From: Paenibacillus methanolicus
Lineage (GTDB): Bacteria > Bacillota > Bacilli > Paenibacillales > Paenibacillaceae
Direction: 5' to 3'
Length of the DNA: 64,000 nt
Assembly: GCF_008124765.1 (NCBI RefSeq)
Contig: NZ_VNHS01000005.1
Location: forward strand, 372,001 to 436,000
Shown here: positions 43,491-52,536 of the stretch, in pieces
Layout of the letters: each line of letters begins with the position of its first letter
Numbering within the stretch: position 1 is the first letter of the stretch
Translations under genes and position numbers: made by a program
The notes under the pieces: model-generated
Told to the model about the DNA's origin: nothing
Database searches by the model: none
What the model saw: the letters and a program-made list of their open reading frames with translations, nothing else

Positions 43491-43808
43491 ATGAGCAACA
43501 TCAACCGGTGGGAGAATGCGGAGCCGGGCGTCATGCGTCGAATATTCCCGCCCGGCCAAACGCTCATGATGATGGAGGTCCGTTTCGAGGCGGGCGCCGA
43601 AGGCTATTTGCATAGTCACGAGCACGAACAGCTGTCTTATTTGGCGCAGGGACGGTTGGCCTTTACAATCAACGGCGAGACGACGGTGCTCGCGGCAGGG
43701 GAATCGATCGCGATTCCGAGCAACGCGCTCCACGGCGTGAAGGCGCTTGCGCCGAGCGTGCTGATCGATGCGTTCACGCCGGTCCGCGAGGATTTGGTGA
43801 AGCGGTAG
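43491..43808 (+). CDS. KdgF-like cupin protein
   Basis: A 105-residue single cupin with metal ligands in HSHEHEQ near residues 43-49 and the second-motif histidine in IPSNALHGV near residue 83. Size and sequence resemble KdgF, which helps convert 4,5-unsaturated uronates (released by lyases and GH88/GH105 enzymes) to linear ketouronates. The position between a lyase and a sulfatase and the GH88 gene downstream fit this. AAAAAGGAGG is a strong ribosome site. Cupins are diverse, so function is inferred. Confidence 0.8.
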   Translation: MSNINRWENAEPGVMRRIFPPGQTLMMMEVRFEAGAEGYLHSHEHEQLSYLAQGRLAFTINGETTVLAAGESIAIPSNALHGVKALAPSVLIDAFTPVREDLVKR

Positions 43809-44050
43809 CGCGGGCGTGCTCGGCAAGACGGGCGCGGCAGGTAAGCCGAACAAGGCGCCGCGTTCGCGCGATCTTGTCGCGCGGGCTACAAATGGCTTAA
43901 CAAACGCTCCACTTGGATATGGCGCCGCGACGATCCGCGGCCGATAATGAAAGCGAGCGCCCTCGTCTCAAGCGGGCGCGGAGTCTTCGCCGCCGCGAGT
44001 CATCACGCGCCGCGGCGCGAAATATTCGGCTTGAAAGGATGTTGTGAGCG

Positions 44051-45517
44051 ATGCGCGAATCGCGCCCGAACTTACTGCTCATCACCGTGGACCAGATGCG
44101 AGGCGACTGCCTGAGCCTGCTGGGACATCCGGTCGTCGAGACGCCGAATCTGGATCAGCTGGCGCGCAGAGGCGTGCTGTTCCGGAACGCGTATACCTCG
44201 ACGCCGTCGTGCGTGCCGGCGCGGGCGGCGATCTTCACCGGCATGAGCCCGCGATCGCACGGCCGCGTCGGCTACCAGGACAAGGTGCCGTGGAATTACG
44301 AGCATACGCTGCCGGGAGAGCTGGCCAAGGCCGGCTACCATACGCAATGCGTGGGCAAAATGCACGTCGAGCCGGCGCGCAATTTGCTCGGCTTTCACAA
44401 CGTCGTGCTGCATGACGGCTACCTGCATCACAATCGGTTCAAGCACGCGAACGCGGTCACGGAATCGCACGACAGCTGCGACGATTATTTGCCTTGGCTG
44501 CGCGAGCGGGCGGGGGCGGGCGCCGATCTGACCGATCTCGGCCTCGATTGCAACGCCTCGACCGTCGCGCGGCCGTGGCATCTGCCGGAGTCGCTTCACC
44601 CGACGAATTGGGTCGTCACGCAGTCGATCGACTTCCTAAGACGGCGCGACCCGCGCAAGCCGTTCTTCCTGTGGAGCTCGTTCGTCCGGCCGCATCCGCC
44701 GTTCGATCCGCCTCAGGCGTATTGGGACCGCTACGTCGGGGCGGACTTCCCCGATCCCGTCGTCGGCGAATGGGCGTCGCAGGAGGACCCGGAACGCAGC
44801 GGGCTTAATCCCGTCACCGGGGCGGGCATCGTCCCGAGAACGCGCCTGCGCCGTGCGATGGCCGCCTACTACGCGCTGATCAATCATATCGACGATCAGC
44901 TGGGGCGGCTCATGAACGCGCTGGAGGAATACGGCGTGCTGGATAACACGGTCATCCTGTTCACCTCGGACCACGGAGAGCTGCTGGGCGATCATCATCT
45001 ATTCCGCAAGGCGCTCCCGTACGAAGGCAGCGCGAAAGTGCCGCTCATTCTGGCCGATCCGGGAGGCAAGCTGGGGCTTCGGCAAGGCACGGCCGTCGAG
45101 GCGGTCGCGGAATTGAGGGATATTATGCCGACGCTGCTCGCTTGCGCGGGAGCGGACATTCCGTCCGGCGTCGACGGCGCGAGCCTGCTTCGGGCCGAAG
45201 AGCTGGCGCAAGCCGGCAGCTGGCGCCCGTACATTCACGGCGAGCATGCCTATGGCGCGCAGTCGCAGCATTATTTGACCGACGGCCGCCAGAAGTACAT
45301 TTGGTTCAGCCAGACCGGCGAAGAGCAGCTGTTCGACCTGGAGAATGACCCGCAGGAGCTGCGGAACGCGGCCGGAGAGGCCGCGTATGCGGCGAGCGTC
45401 GCGGCATGGCGCGAGCGGCTCGTCCGCGAGCTCGACGGACGGGAGGAAGGCTATGTGGAGGCTGGCGGTCTTGTCGTCGGGCGGATGTCCCGAACTTGCC
45501 TGAGCCACATCCTATAA
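44051..45517 (+). CDS. Sulfatase (arylsulfatase family)
   Basis: A 488-residue type I sulfatase. The N-terminal metal site reads LLITVDQMRGD (residues 8-18). The formylglycine motif is CVPAR with C54, and the second signature continues AAIFTGMSPRSHG. The metal-binding DHGELLGDH lies near residue 305. There is no signal peptide, so it would desulfate imported oligosaccharides. The cysteine-type motif needs oxidation by a formylglycine enzyme or anSME maturase, and neither is in this window. The substrate is probably a sulfated uronic or amino sugar given the neighbouring lyases. Confidence 0.93.
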   Translation: MRESRPNLLLITVDQMRGDCLSLLGHPVVETPNLDQLARRGVLFRNAYTSTPSCVPARAAIFTGMSPRSHGRVGYQDKVPWNYEHTLPGELAKAGYHTQCVGKMHVEPARNLLGFHNVVLHDGYLHHNRFKHANAVTESHDSCDDYLPWLRERAGAGADLTDLGLDCNASTVARPWHLPESLHPTNWVVTQSIDFLRRRDPRKPFFLWSSFVRPHPPFDPPQAYWDRYVGADFPDPVVGEWASQEDPERSGLNPVTGAGIVPRTRLRRAMAAYYALINHIDDQLGRLMNALEEYGVLDNTVILFTSDHGELLGDHHLFRKALPYEGSAKVPLILADPGGKLGLRQGTAVEAVAELRDIMPTLLACAGADIPSGVDGASLLRAEELAQAGSWRPYIHGEHAYGAQSQHYLTDGRQKYIWFSQTGEEQLFDLENDPQELRNAAGEAAYAASVAAWRERLVRELDGREEGYVEAGGLVVGRMSRTCLSHIL

Positions 45518-45528
45518 CGGGAATACGA

Positions 45529-45560
45529 CGTGCGGCATTGGAACCATGCCGCGCGTTTTT
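45529..45560 (+). terminator. Intrinsic terminator after sulfatase gene
   Basis: A ten-base-pair stem (45529-45538 with 45546-45555, one G-T) is followed by five Ts. It closes the importer-kinase-regulator-lyase-cupin-sulfatase block. Confidence 0.9.
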
Positions 45561-45731
45561 GTGTGCCTTGCGATCCTCCTGGAGATTGGAAAATCAAAAA
45601 ATATGATTGCTTCAAAGTAAATTTTGGTAAAATAAGTCTAGTGCTAGAGTTTAGGAACGAGAAGGTGGGGATCTTCGAGCGAATTAGCTAGGCGATGAAA
45701 CGTTGCGAAGCAAATGGCGAGGGGGAGCGGA

Positions 45732-46595
45732 ATGATTCGAAATCGGACGATTCGCATCATGATCGGGGCGCTGGTGCTGTTCATTGCGGGCTGCGCGGAC
45801 GGCGTCGCGGGCGATGAGAAGACGGCGGAGACATATATAGAAGGCCATCGTTACGCGGTCGTATCCCGGGAAGGTTTGCTGAACCAGTACGTGCTGACCC
45901 GGGAGAAGCTGCACGGGAGCGGATTGGAGTCCGCGATGAACATGCAGACGTGGGGCGTGCAGCTAGTGCCGCCGGATGCTTTTATCGGGAAGGAAGTGAA
46001 GGAATACGGGTTCACCGTGAACGATCATCCGCTCGTGGACAAGTACCGCTCGAATATTCAATTGGTCGTGCTCATGTCCGAAGGCAAGGTCATCGGCGGT
46101 ACGTCGTTCCCGGTTAACGAGGGCAGCGAAATGCGGATCGGCGCGCCTTATTCCGTCGACGGCCGAACGCTGGAGGAAGTGACGGGTCTGACCTACGAGG
46201 AATGGGTCGCCAGCTGGAACCGAAAGTATGGTCCGCCGGCAGCGCCGAAGGACCAGGACTTGCGGGAGGGCGAGATTGCGCTCGTCGAGCTGTTATGCCA
46301 CGAAGGCTTGCCGAATCCCGGTTGCGCAGATTGGCAATCCGACGCGCCGGAGGTTGTTCATATGTTCATCCAGGCGATTCAGAGCGCGGAACAGCTGGCC
46401 GGCCAAATCAATAGCATCGCGCAATACGACCTGAACTTGATCTACCGGAACCAGACGACGAAGCGCTACCACATTACGCTGGGAACCGATCGCGGCATGA
46501 ACGGGATGCTGGTCGACTTGGAGAATACGGACCAAGGCTACGCGATCCCGGCGGAGCAGGCGAATAAGCTGCGGGATTTGATTGTCGGTCCATGA
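45732..46595 (+). CDS. Hypothetical lipoprotein
   Basis: A 287-residue protein with lipobox FIAGC (cysteine at residue 21). The mature part has two regions: a beta-rich half (about 30-150, with IQLVVLMSEGKVIGGTSFPV) and a C-terminal half with a CHEGLPNPGC cysteine pair near residues 198-207. No domain recognised. The gap upstream is AT-rich (about 45595-45650), with a weak TTGCTT/TAAAAT pair at 15-base spacing. It is not obviously part of the glycan genes on either side. Confidence 0.75.
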   Translation: MIRNRTIRIMIGALVLFIAGCADGVAGDEKTAETYIEGHRYAVVSREGLLNQYVLTREKLHGSGLESAMNMQTWGVQLVPPDAFIGKEVKEYGFTVNDHPLVDKYRSNIQLVVLMSEGKVIGGTSFPVNEGSEMRIGAPYSVDGRTLEEVTGLTYEEWVASWNRKYGPPAAPKDQDLREGEIALVELLCHEGLPNPGCADWQSDAPEVVHMFIQAIQSAEQLAGQINSIAQYDLNLIYRNQTTKRYHITLGTDRGMNGMLVDLENTDQGYAIPAEQANKLRDLIVGP

Positions 46596-46653
46596 ATGAC
46601 TAGCGCTCTTATACTAAACTGTGGTAAAAAAGGTAGGGTGTAGTTAGCTTAGA

Positions 46654-48681
46654 ATGTCAACACGGAAAGGATATCCGATTGGAATGCGAACACCTAGACG
46701 ACTTTCAACCTTGCTTCTCGCCTGCGCGATTGCGCTGGCTCCGTTCTCTGCGGCGGGAACTGCCGGGCAGGCCGATGCCGCGGCGGACGCTGGTCTATTT
46801 CTCTATCCGCTTCCTAGCGTCCAGCAAGATAAGATCAAGCTCCGCTTCGACTATCGCGCGGCCAAGGCAGGCACGTACCGGGTAACGCTTCGCGTGAAGC
46901 CCGCCGGCCAAGCCGCTTACCAAGCCGGCACGCTGGACAAGACCGTCATTAAAGCCGTCTCAGCGGGCTTGGCGACCTACCAGGTAACTTGGAACCGGAT
47001 TGCCGACAAGCTAAAAGCGGGCGAACGCGCGGATCTTCAGCTTGTCGCGACGGACGCCAAAGGCAAGACGGAGACGTTTGAATTACGCGGGTATAGACCG
47101 GATTCGAAGCCGAATGTACGCGGCCGGATCGATAATTACCTTATCTATTACGGCGCTTGGACGGATGCGCTGGTGAATCGGGTCAAGGACCAATATAAGC
47201 TCGTCATTCTGGACACGCGCGCGGGGATTACGCCCCGACAGGTCGCCAGACTAAGAGCAGGCAAAGACCCGCGCCGCGCGGATGACGACGTGCTCGTGCT
47301 CGGCTACCTTTCGGCCGGAGAGGATTCGCGCACGATCGGCTTAACCCCCGCTCAGATGAAGAAGGATAAGCGTTTCGTGCTCGACGGCACGGGTCCGGCG
47401 GTCGATCCGCGTCTGGGCGCGCCTTATCCGAACGGCGGTCCGCTCACGGGACCGATCGACTCCGACGGCAAGCTGACGGGCGGCGGGTTCGCTCCGTTTT
47501 ATTTGAACGACAATTTCGCGACGAACGGCAAAGGCGCCAGAGGCGTGCCGGATTTCAACGCGAACTTCAACGGCGCGTTCGTTAATATCGGTCACCCGCT
47601 TTGGTACGCGGCGCTATCGAATATGACGCTCAAGCAGGACAAGGTGTCGGGCATACGCGAGCTATTGGGGACGGACTACGGCGGGGCATACGGACTGGAC
47701 GGCTTATTCCTCGATACGCTGGACACCGCGGCCCCCAACTCGTACACGGATGCTTCCAGCTGGAATCAAAGCGAATTCGAATGGACCGCGCCGGGTACGC
47801 GGGCGTTCGTCGAGAAGTTATCGCGGCAATACCCTTCGGCGCTGTTGGCGGCCAATCGCGGGCTATTCTTCTACAATCCGGATTTAGGGTCCTACGCGCA
47901 CACGCTTCGGCCTTACGTCGATTTCGTCATGTTCGAGAGCTTCCGATTGAACAACAGCGATAGCGAATATTTCAACGCCACGTTCTTCGCGGACAACAAA
48001 TATAACGCGGCCCAGAAACTGCTGGCCGAAGCGGATCGGCCCGACGGCTTCCGCGCGTTAAGCCTCGGTTATGCGGAAGGTCCCGCGGGCGCTCAGCTCC
48101 GACAGGCGCTTCGACGTCCGCCGACGGCTTCCGCTCCGCGCATGCTGACCGACGATATTGACGAAGCGGCGGTTCGGCTCGGCATGGTGCACTATCTATC
48201 GACGCGTCTCTTGATAGATGTCAATACGTTCGTGAAGGACTACATGCCGGCGAAAGCCCAAAAGCCGGTGTGGGGAAGCACGAAGACGCCTCCGTTCGGC
48301 CAGCCGTTCGAAGCGGCGCGGGAGGGAGCGCAGGCGGCGTTCTTCGAAGGCGGCAAGCTGGTCGTTCAATGGGACCTCGCGCATTCCCAAGCGCGCCCGA
48401 TCCGGTATACCTTGTACGTCAAAGAAGGAACCCCCTTCGACATGACGCGCGATTTGAAACAGCAGAGCGTCGCGGCTTACGTCGAGACCGTTCGTCCGGA
48501 TGTCCCATCCGACTATGCCGGCGCAGGCGATCGCTCGGCTAGATATCCCTATCAAACGTCCGTCGGCGGTCTCGATCCGAACAAAACGTATCAGGTGCTG
48601 ATCCGCGCGCGCAACGCGCAAGGACTGTACGAGACGAATACGCATGCCGTGCAAGTAAACGGCGAACCGAGTAATTCTTGA
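46654..48681 (+). CDS. Secreted GH114-like TIM-barrel protein (endo-alpha-1,4-polygalactosaminidase-like)
   Basis: A 675-residue exported protein. The signal peptide runs to about residue 44. A beta-sandwich region covers about 45-145, the GH114-like barrel about 155-500, and a C-terminal Fn3-like part about 540-665. Barrel cues are YLIYYGAWTD near residue 163, LVILDTRAGITP, LGYLSAGED near 223, and GLDGLFLDTLDT near 349. GH114 founders hydrolyse alpha-1,4-galactosaminan, and some relatives act on galactosaminogalactan. The start is uncertain: ATG 46684 gives a more typical signal peptide, and both have weak ribosome sites. A terminator follows, so the gene may stand alone. Confidence 0.78.
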   Translation: MSTRKGYPIGMRTPRRLSTLLLACAIALAPFSAAGTAGQADAAADAGLFLYPLPSVQQDKIKLRFDYRAAKAGTYRVTLRVKPAGQAAYQAGTLDKTVIKAVSAGLATYQVTWNRIADKLKAGERADLQLVATDAKGKTETFELRGYRPDSKPNVRGRIDNYLIYYGAWTDALVNRVKDQYKLVILDTRAGITPRQVARLRAGKDPRRADDDVLVLGYLSAGEDSRTIGLTPAQMKKDKRFVLDGTGPAVDPRLGAPYPNGGPLTGPIDSDGKLTGGGFAPFYLNDNFATNGKGARGVPDFNANFNGAFVNIGHPLWYAALSNMTLKQDKVSGIRELLGTDYGGAYGLDGLFLDTLDTAAPNSYTDASSWNQSEFEWTAPGTRAFVEKLSRQYPSALLAANRGLFFYNPDLGSYAHTLRPYVDFVMFESFRLNNSDSEYFNATFFADNKYNAAQKLLAEADRPDGFRALSLGYAEGPAGAQLRQALRRPPTASAPRMLTDDIDEAAVRLGMVHYLSTRLLIDVNTFVKDYMPAKAQKPVWGSTKTPPFGQPFEAAREGAQAAFFEGGKLVVQWDLAHSQARPIRYTLYVKEGTPFDMTRDLKQQSVAAYVETVRPDVPSDYAGAGDRSARYPYQTSVGGLDPNKTYQVLIRARNAQGLYETNTHAVQVNGEPSNS

Positions 48682-48688
48682 ACGGTAG

Positions 48689-48723
48689 CGTCCAGCGGGC
48701 CATTGGTCCGCTGGACGTTTTTT
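48689..48723 (+). terminator. Intrinsic terminator after GH114-like gene
   Basis: CGTCCAGCGG (48689-48698) pairs perfectly with 48708-48717 and six Ts follow. Confidence 0.93.
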
Positions 48724-48838
48724 GTTCCTCCAGGCAGAGCCCCTTTGTTCCGGCAAGGCGAACGGTCATCGCGCACGTCTCCGCCCGCGCGCAAAGACAA
48801 AAGGTAAAGAATGTGCACGCGGAAGTTCGTTTTGGTTA

Positions 48839-48868
48839 TTCCGCATAAGGAAAGGCACTCCCTATAAT
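48839..48868 (+). promoter_or_regulatory. Candidate promoter for fucosidase-lyase-GH88 operon
   Basis: TTCCGC (48839-48844), an 18-base spacer and a perfect TATAAT (48863-48868) stand 26 bases before the GH29 start codon, giving a very short leader. Confidence 0.5.
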
Positions 48869-48894
48869 GAAGAAAACGAGGGAGGTTGGAAGCG

Positions 48895-50211
48895 ATGCAA
48901 CCATCGATACTGGAAGAGCGCCATGCGCGCACGGCATGGTTTCGCGAGGCGAGATTCGGGATGTTTATCCATTGGGGGTTATACGCGATACCCGCGCGGG
49001 GCGAATGGGTGCGCAGCTTCGAGCGCATGCCGGTAGAAGCGTACCAGCCCTACTTTGACCAATTCGATCCGACGGGCTACGAGCCGGCCGCATGGGCCAA
49101 GGCGGCGAAGCAGGCGGGGATGAAATACGCGGTGCTGACCGCGAAGCATCATGACGGATTCTGTCTGTTCGACAGCGCGCTCACGGACTACAAGGCGACG
49201 AATACGCCGGCAGGGCGCGATCTCGTGCGCGAGTTCGTCGAGGCGTTCCGCGCGGAAGGCCTCAAGGTCGGCTTGTATTACTCGCTGCTCGACTGGCATC
49301 ATCCGGACTATCCCGCGTATGGCGATAAGCACCATCCGATGCGCGATGACCCGGCTTACGCGCGAGACCCGCAGCAATTCGACCGCTATCTCGATTACAT
49401 GCACGGCCAAATCAGGGAGCTGCTTACCGGTTACGGCAAGCTGGACATCATGTGGTTCGACTTCTCCTACGACGAGCTGTCAGGCGAGAAATGGCGCGCG
49501 ACGGAGCTGATGAACATGATCGGCGAGCTGCAGCCGGAAATGCTGATCGACAACCGGCTGGAAGTGAATGGCGAACGCCAGAGCAGCATCTATACCGATG
49601 AACCGCTCGCCTACGCGGGAGACTTTGCTTCGCCGGAACAAATCGTGCCGCCGGCGGGCATTACGAGCAACGGCGGTCAGCCGATTCCGTGGGAAGCTTG
49701 CATCACGCTGAACAACAACTGGGGCTACGCGCCGGCGGACAAAGCGTACAAATCGGCGACGACGGTCATCCGCAAGCTGGTCGAATGCGTCAGCAAGAAC
49801 GGCAACATGCTGCTGAACGTCGGTCCGGACGCGAAGGGACGGATTCCCGACGAGTCGCTCGCCATTCTCCGGGAGGTCGGCGAATGGGTAGCGCGCAACG
49901 GCGACAGCATTCACGGCTGCGGCGGCGCGGATCTCGAGAAGCCCGAGTGGGGCCGCTACACGCGCAGGGGGAATAAGCTGTACGCGCACCTGTTCGAGCC
50001 CAGCATCGGGGCCGTCCTGCTGCAAGGGCTGGAAGGGCGAATCAAGCAGGCGCGCCTGCTGGCCGACGGCTCGGAGCTTCACTTGGCGCGGCCGTGGAAT
50101 GCCGAACTGTTCCCGAACGACGCGTTCGTCAACTTCGCCCAGCCGATACATGCGACCTACGAGCTGCCGGATGCGCGCGATACGGTGCTGGAACTGGAGC
50201 TTGCGGAATAA
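48895..50211 (+). CDS. GH29 alpha-L-fucosidase, cytoplasmic
   Basis: A 438-residue family 29 glycosidase that releases L-fucose from glycans. N-terminal motif is ARFGMFIHWGLYA near residues 19-31, then TAKHHDGFCLFDS near 80-92. The catalytic nucleophile is D189 in DIMWFDFSYD. Later come NNNWGYAP and NGNMLLNVGPDAKG near residue 300. No signal peptide is present. GGGAGG precedes ATG 48895 by nine bases; an upstream TTG at 48886 is less likely. It begins a three-gene unit with a lyase and GH88, so a fucosylated acidic saccharide is the likely target. Confidence 0.94.
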   Translation: MQPSILEERHARTAWFREARFGMFIHWGLYAIPARGEWVRSFERMPVEAYQPYFDQFDPTGYEPAAWAKAAKQAGMKYAVLTAKHHDGFCLFDSALTDYKATNTPAGRDLVREFVEAFRAEGLKVGLYYSLLDWHHPDYPAYGDKHHPMRDDPAYARDPQQFDRYLDYMHGQIRELLTGYGKLDIMWFDFSYDELSGEKWRATELMNMIGELQPEMLIDNRLEVNGERQSSIYTDEPLAYAGDFASPEQIVPPAGITSNGGQPIPWEACITLNNNWGYAPADKAYKSATTVIRKLVECVSKNGNMLLNVGPDAKGRIPDESLAILREVGEWVARNGDSIHGCGGADLEKPEWGRYTRRGNKLYAHLFEPSIGAVLLQGLEGRIKQARLLADGSELHLARPWNAELFPNDAFVNFAQPIHATYELPDARDTVLELELAE

Positions 50212-50287
50212 AGGCAGGCTAGCGAACCGGGCTTGCTTGAGGAAGACGGAACAACGCAAGACACATACGGAAGGTGGAACTGCCGAC

Positions 50288-52501
50288 ATGGCGGAGCTTA
50301 GAGAACGGACGATTTGGGCGCGAAATCTGGATTTGGACCGGGCGGAGCTTGGCGTCGTGAGAGCCGCGCTGGATGCCGGAGACGACGCAGGCGCGTTGAC
50401 CGCGCTGCATGCGCATATGGCGAACCGCGCCGCGCCCCGGCTTTATTTTCGCGACGAGGAGCTGGAGGAGCTCATCGCCTATGTGAAGGAATCGGATGGG
50501 CACGAGCTTGCGCTCGTCATGGAGACGGCGGACGAGGTCGTCCGGCATACGTTCGTGTTCCGGTTCCCATGGGATATGGAGCGGACGAACGAGCCGGTCA
50601 CGTTCGCGGACGGCGATATCGACTGGCAACATATCCCCGCCCAAGATCCGGAGTGGACGTATATGCTGAATCGTCATCGGTACTGGATCGCGCTCGGGCA
50701 AGCTTACGCGCTGACGCGGGACGAGAGGTATGCCGAAGCGCTGTGTCGTCAGATGGCGCATTGGATCGCGCGCAATCCGGTGCCGGCCACGCTCGCCGAA
50801 CCAGGGCTTGCCTGGCGAACGATCGAGGCAGGGCTGCGCTGCGAGAATTGGATCAAGGCCTTCCAGTACGTGAAGCGCAGTCCGCATTTTACGCCGCAGC
50901 TGCTCGGCGCTATGCTGGACTCGCTGCATGAGCACGGCGAATATATCGCCTCCGCGCCGTGCGAAGGGTGGAAGCGGATCAGCAACTGGGGCGTGCTGGA
51001 GAATCACGGGCTGTTCGGGTTGTCGGTCTTCATGCCGGAGTGGAAGTTATCGGCGAGCTGGCGCGCGATGAGCGCGGAGCGGCTCAAGTCGACGCGGCTG
51101 CAGGTAATGAAGGACGGACTTCATTGGGAGCAGTCGCCGATGTACCACAACGAGGTGCTGCACGGGTATATGGATTATCTGATTCTCGCCCGCAACAACG
51201 GCATCTCGGCTGACCCCGAGATCGAGGAGACGGCGCGGCGGATGCTGCATGCCGATCTGCACATCGCCAAGCCGAACCATCATCAGCCGCTGCAGGGCGA
51301 CAGCGACGATAACGACCTGAGGGATCTGCTCGCCGCTGGCGCGCTGCTGTTCGAGGACGAGACGCTGCGCTTCGGCGGGTTGGACCGCTTGGACTTCGAG
51401 AACGCGTGGACGTTCGGCATGGAAGGCATCCGAGCGTACGGCCGCTTGGCTTCGCGCGCCCCGTCGGAAGCGTCCAAGCCGTTCGCGGCGTCGGGCAACT
51501 ACGTTATGCGCTCCGATTGGTCCGAGCAGGCGTCGTATTTGTACTTCCACTGCGGTTTTCTAGGCGGCGGACACGGGCATGCGGACATGCTTCATGTGGA
51601 TGTCCATGCCTATGGGCGCGATCTGCTGACCGATTCCGGGCGCTACAACTACGGCGATCATACCGAGTGGCGCCGCGCGCTCAAGCGGTGCGCCGCCCAC
51701 AATACGACGACAGTGGACGGGATCGACTTCACCGAATACGTCGACACGTGGGCGAGCGGCCGGGTGGCTCAGCCGATGGGCGCGCATTGGATTTCGGAGC
51801 CGGACTTCGATTACGTCGAGGGCAGCCATGACGGGTATGCGTACTTGGCCGATCCGGTTACGCCGCTTCGCCGGATCGTGTTCATCAAGCCGGGATTCTG
51901 GCTGCTGAGCGACAGTTTCGCGTGCGCGGGCGAGCACGAGTTCGAGCAGCATTTTCACTTCCTGCCCGGGGATGACGTGGAGGTAGAGTCGGGGAGTCTG
52001 ACGTGCGGGACGGCCGCTTCCGCTGATGAGGCGGGGGTGCGCATCATGCCGGTCCATCCGGCGCGTCTGTCCTGCGCGCTGCGGGAGAGCCGGATTTCGC
52101 GGGAATACAACCGGCTGGAAGTCAATACGGCGGCGACGTACAAGTTGGCTGGCCGCGGCTTCAGCTCCATGCTTCAGGTGATCTATCCGATGCCGCCGGG
52201 ATCGGCGGAAGCGCCGATCGTCGAACCGGTGGACGTGATGACGTACGCGGGGGATCGGGTTCCGGATTCGGCCGCCGAGGCGGTTCGCATCGTTCTGCCG
52301 GCCGCGGCTGCGGATCATACGGTAACGGGTGAGATGAGCGTCGACAAGGGCGGCGGCGCGGAGGAACACATCCTGCTCATCTGTCACCGCAAGCCGGGAC
52401 GCCACATTGATTCGTACGTGGTCGACGGGACGCAGGTGTTCGGCGAGATCGTCTGGATCAAGCGGGCAGGCGGAACCGAGCAGGTAACGGTTATTAAGTA
52501 G
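50288..52501 (+). CDS. Heparinase II/III family polysaccharide lyase, cytoplasmic
   Basis: A 737-residue lyase with a Hepar_II_III N-terminal toroid (about 30-370; FRFPWDMERTNEP near 90, RHRYWIALGQAYALT near 127, NWGVLENHGLFGL near 235) and a C-terminal beta-sandwich domain (about 385-640). The sandwich contains GGGHGHADMLHVDVHAYG near residue 427, a hallmark of heparinase II/III enzymes. A candidate tyrosine lies in SPMYHNEVLHGYMDY near 278. No signal peptide. It differs strongly from the lyase at 41282, so the two probably cut different linkages. The start at 50288 follows AAGGTGG. Confidence 0.9.
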   Translation: MAELRERTIWARNLDLDRAELGVVRAALDAGDDAGALTALHAHMANRAAPRLYFRDEELEELIAYVKESDGHELALVMETADEVVRHTFVFRFPWDMERTNEPVTFADGDIDWQHIPAQDPEWTYMLNRHRYWIALGQAYALTRDERYAEALCRQMAHWIARNPVPATLAEPGLAWRTIEAGLRCENWIKAFQYVKRSPHFTPQLLGAMLDSLHEHGEYIASAPCEGWKRISNWGVLENHGLFGLSVFMPEWKLSASWRAMSAERLKSTRLQVMKDGLHWEQSPMYHNEVLHGYMDYLILARNNGISADPEIEETARRMLHADLHIAKPNHHQPLQGDSDDNDLRDLLAAGALLFEDETLRFGGLDRLDFENAWTFGMEGIRAYGRLASRAPSEASKPFAASGNYVMRSDWSEQASYLYFHCGFLGGGHGHADMLHVDVHAYGRDLLTDSGRYNYGDHTEWRRALKRCAAHNTTTVDGIDFTEYVDTWASGRVAQPMGAHWISEPDFDYVEGSHDGYAYLADPVTPLRRIVFIKPGFWLLSDSFACAGEHEFEQHFHFLPGDDVEVESGSLTCGTAASADEAGVRIMPVHPARLSCALRESRISREYNRLEVNTAATYKLAGRGFSSMLQVIYPMPPGSAEAPIVEPVDVMTYAGDRVPDSAAEAVRIVLPAAAADHTVTGEMSVDKGGGAEEHILLICHRKPGRHIDSYVVDGTQVFGEIVWIKRAGGTEQVTVIK

Positions 52502-52536
52502 GCGAGCAACACTATTTCATACACGAGGTGAACGGC

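Noticed and set aside
43955..43981. Terminator between cupin and sulfatase genes
   Set aside because: GCGCCC/GGGCGC can pair but no T-run follows. It is probably just GC-rich sequence.
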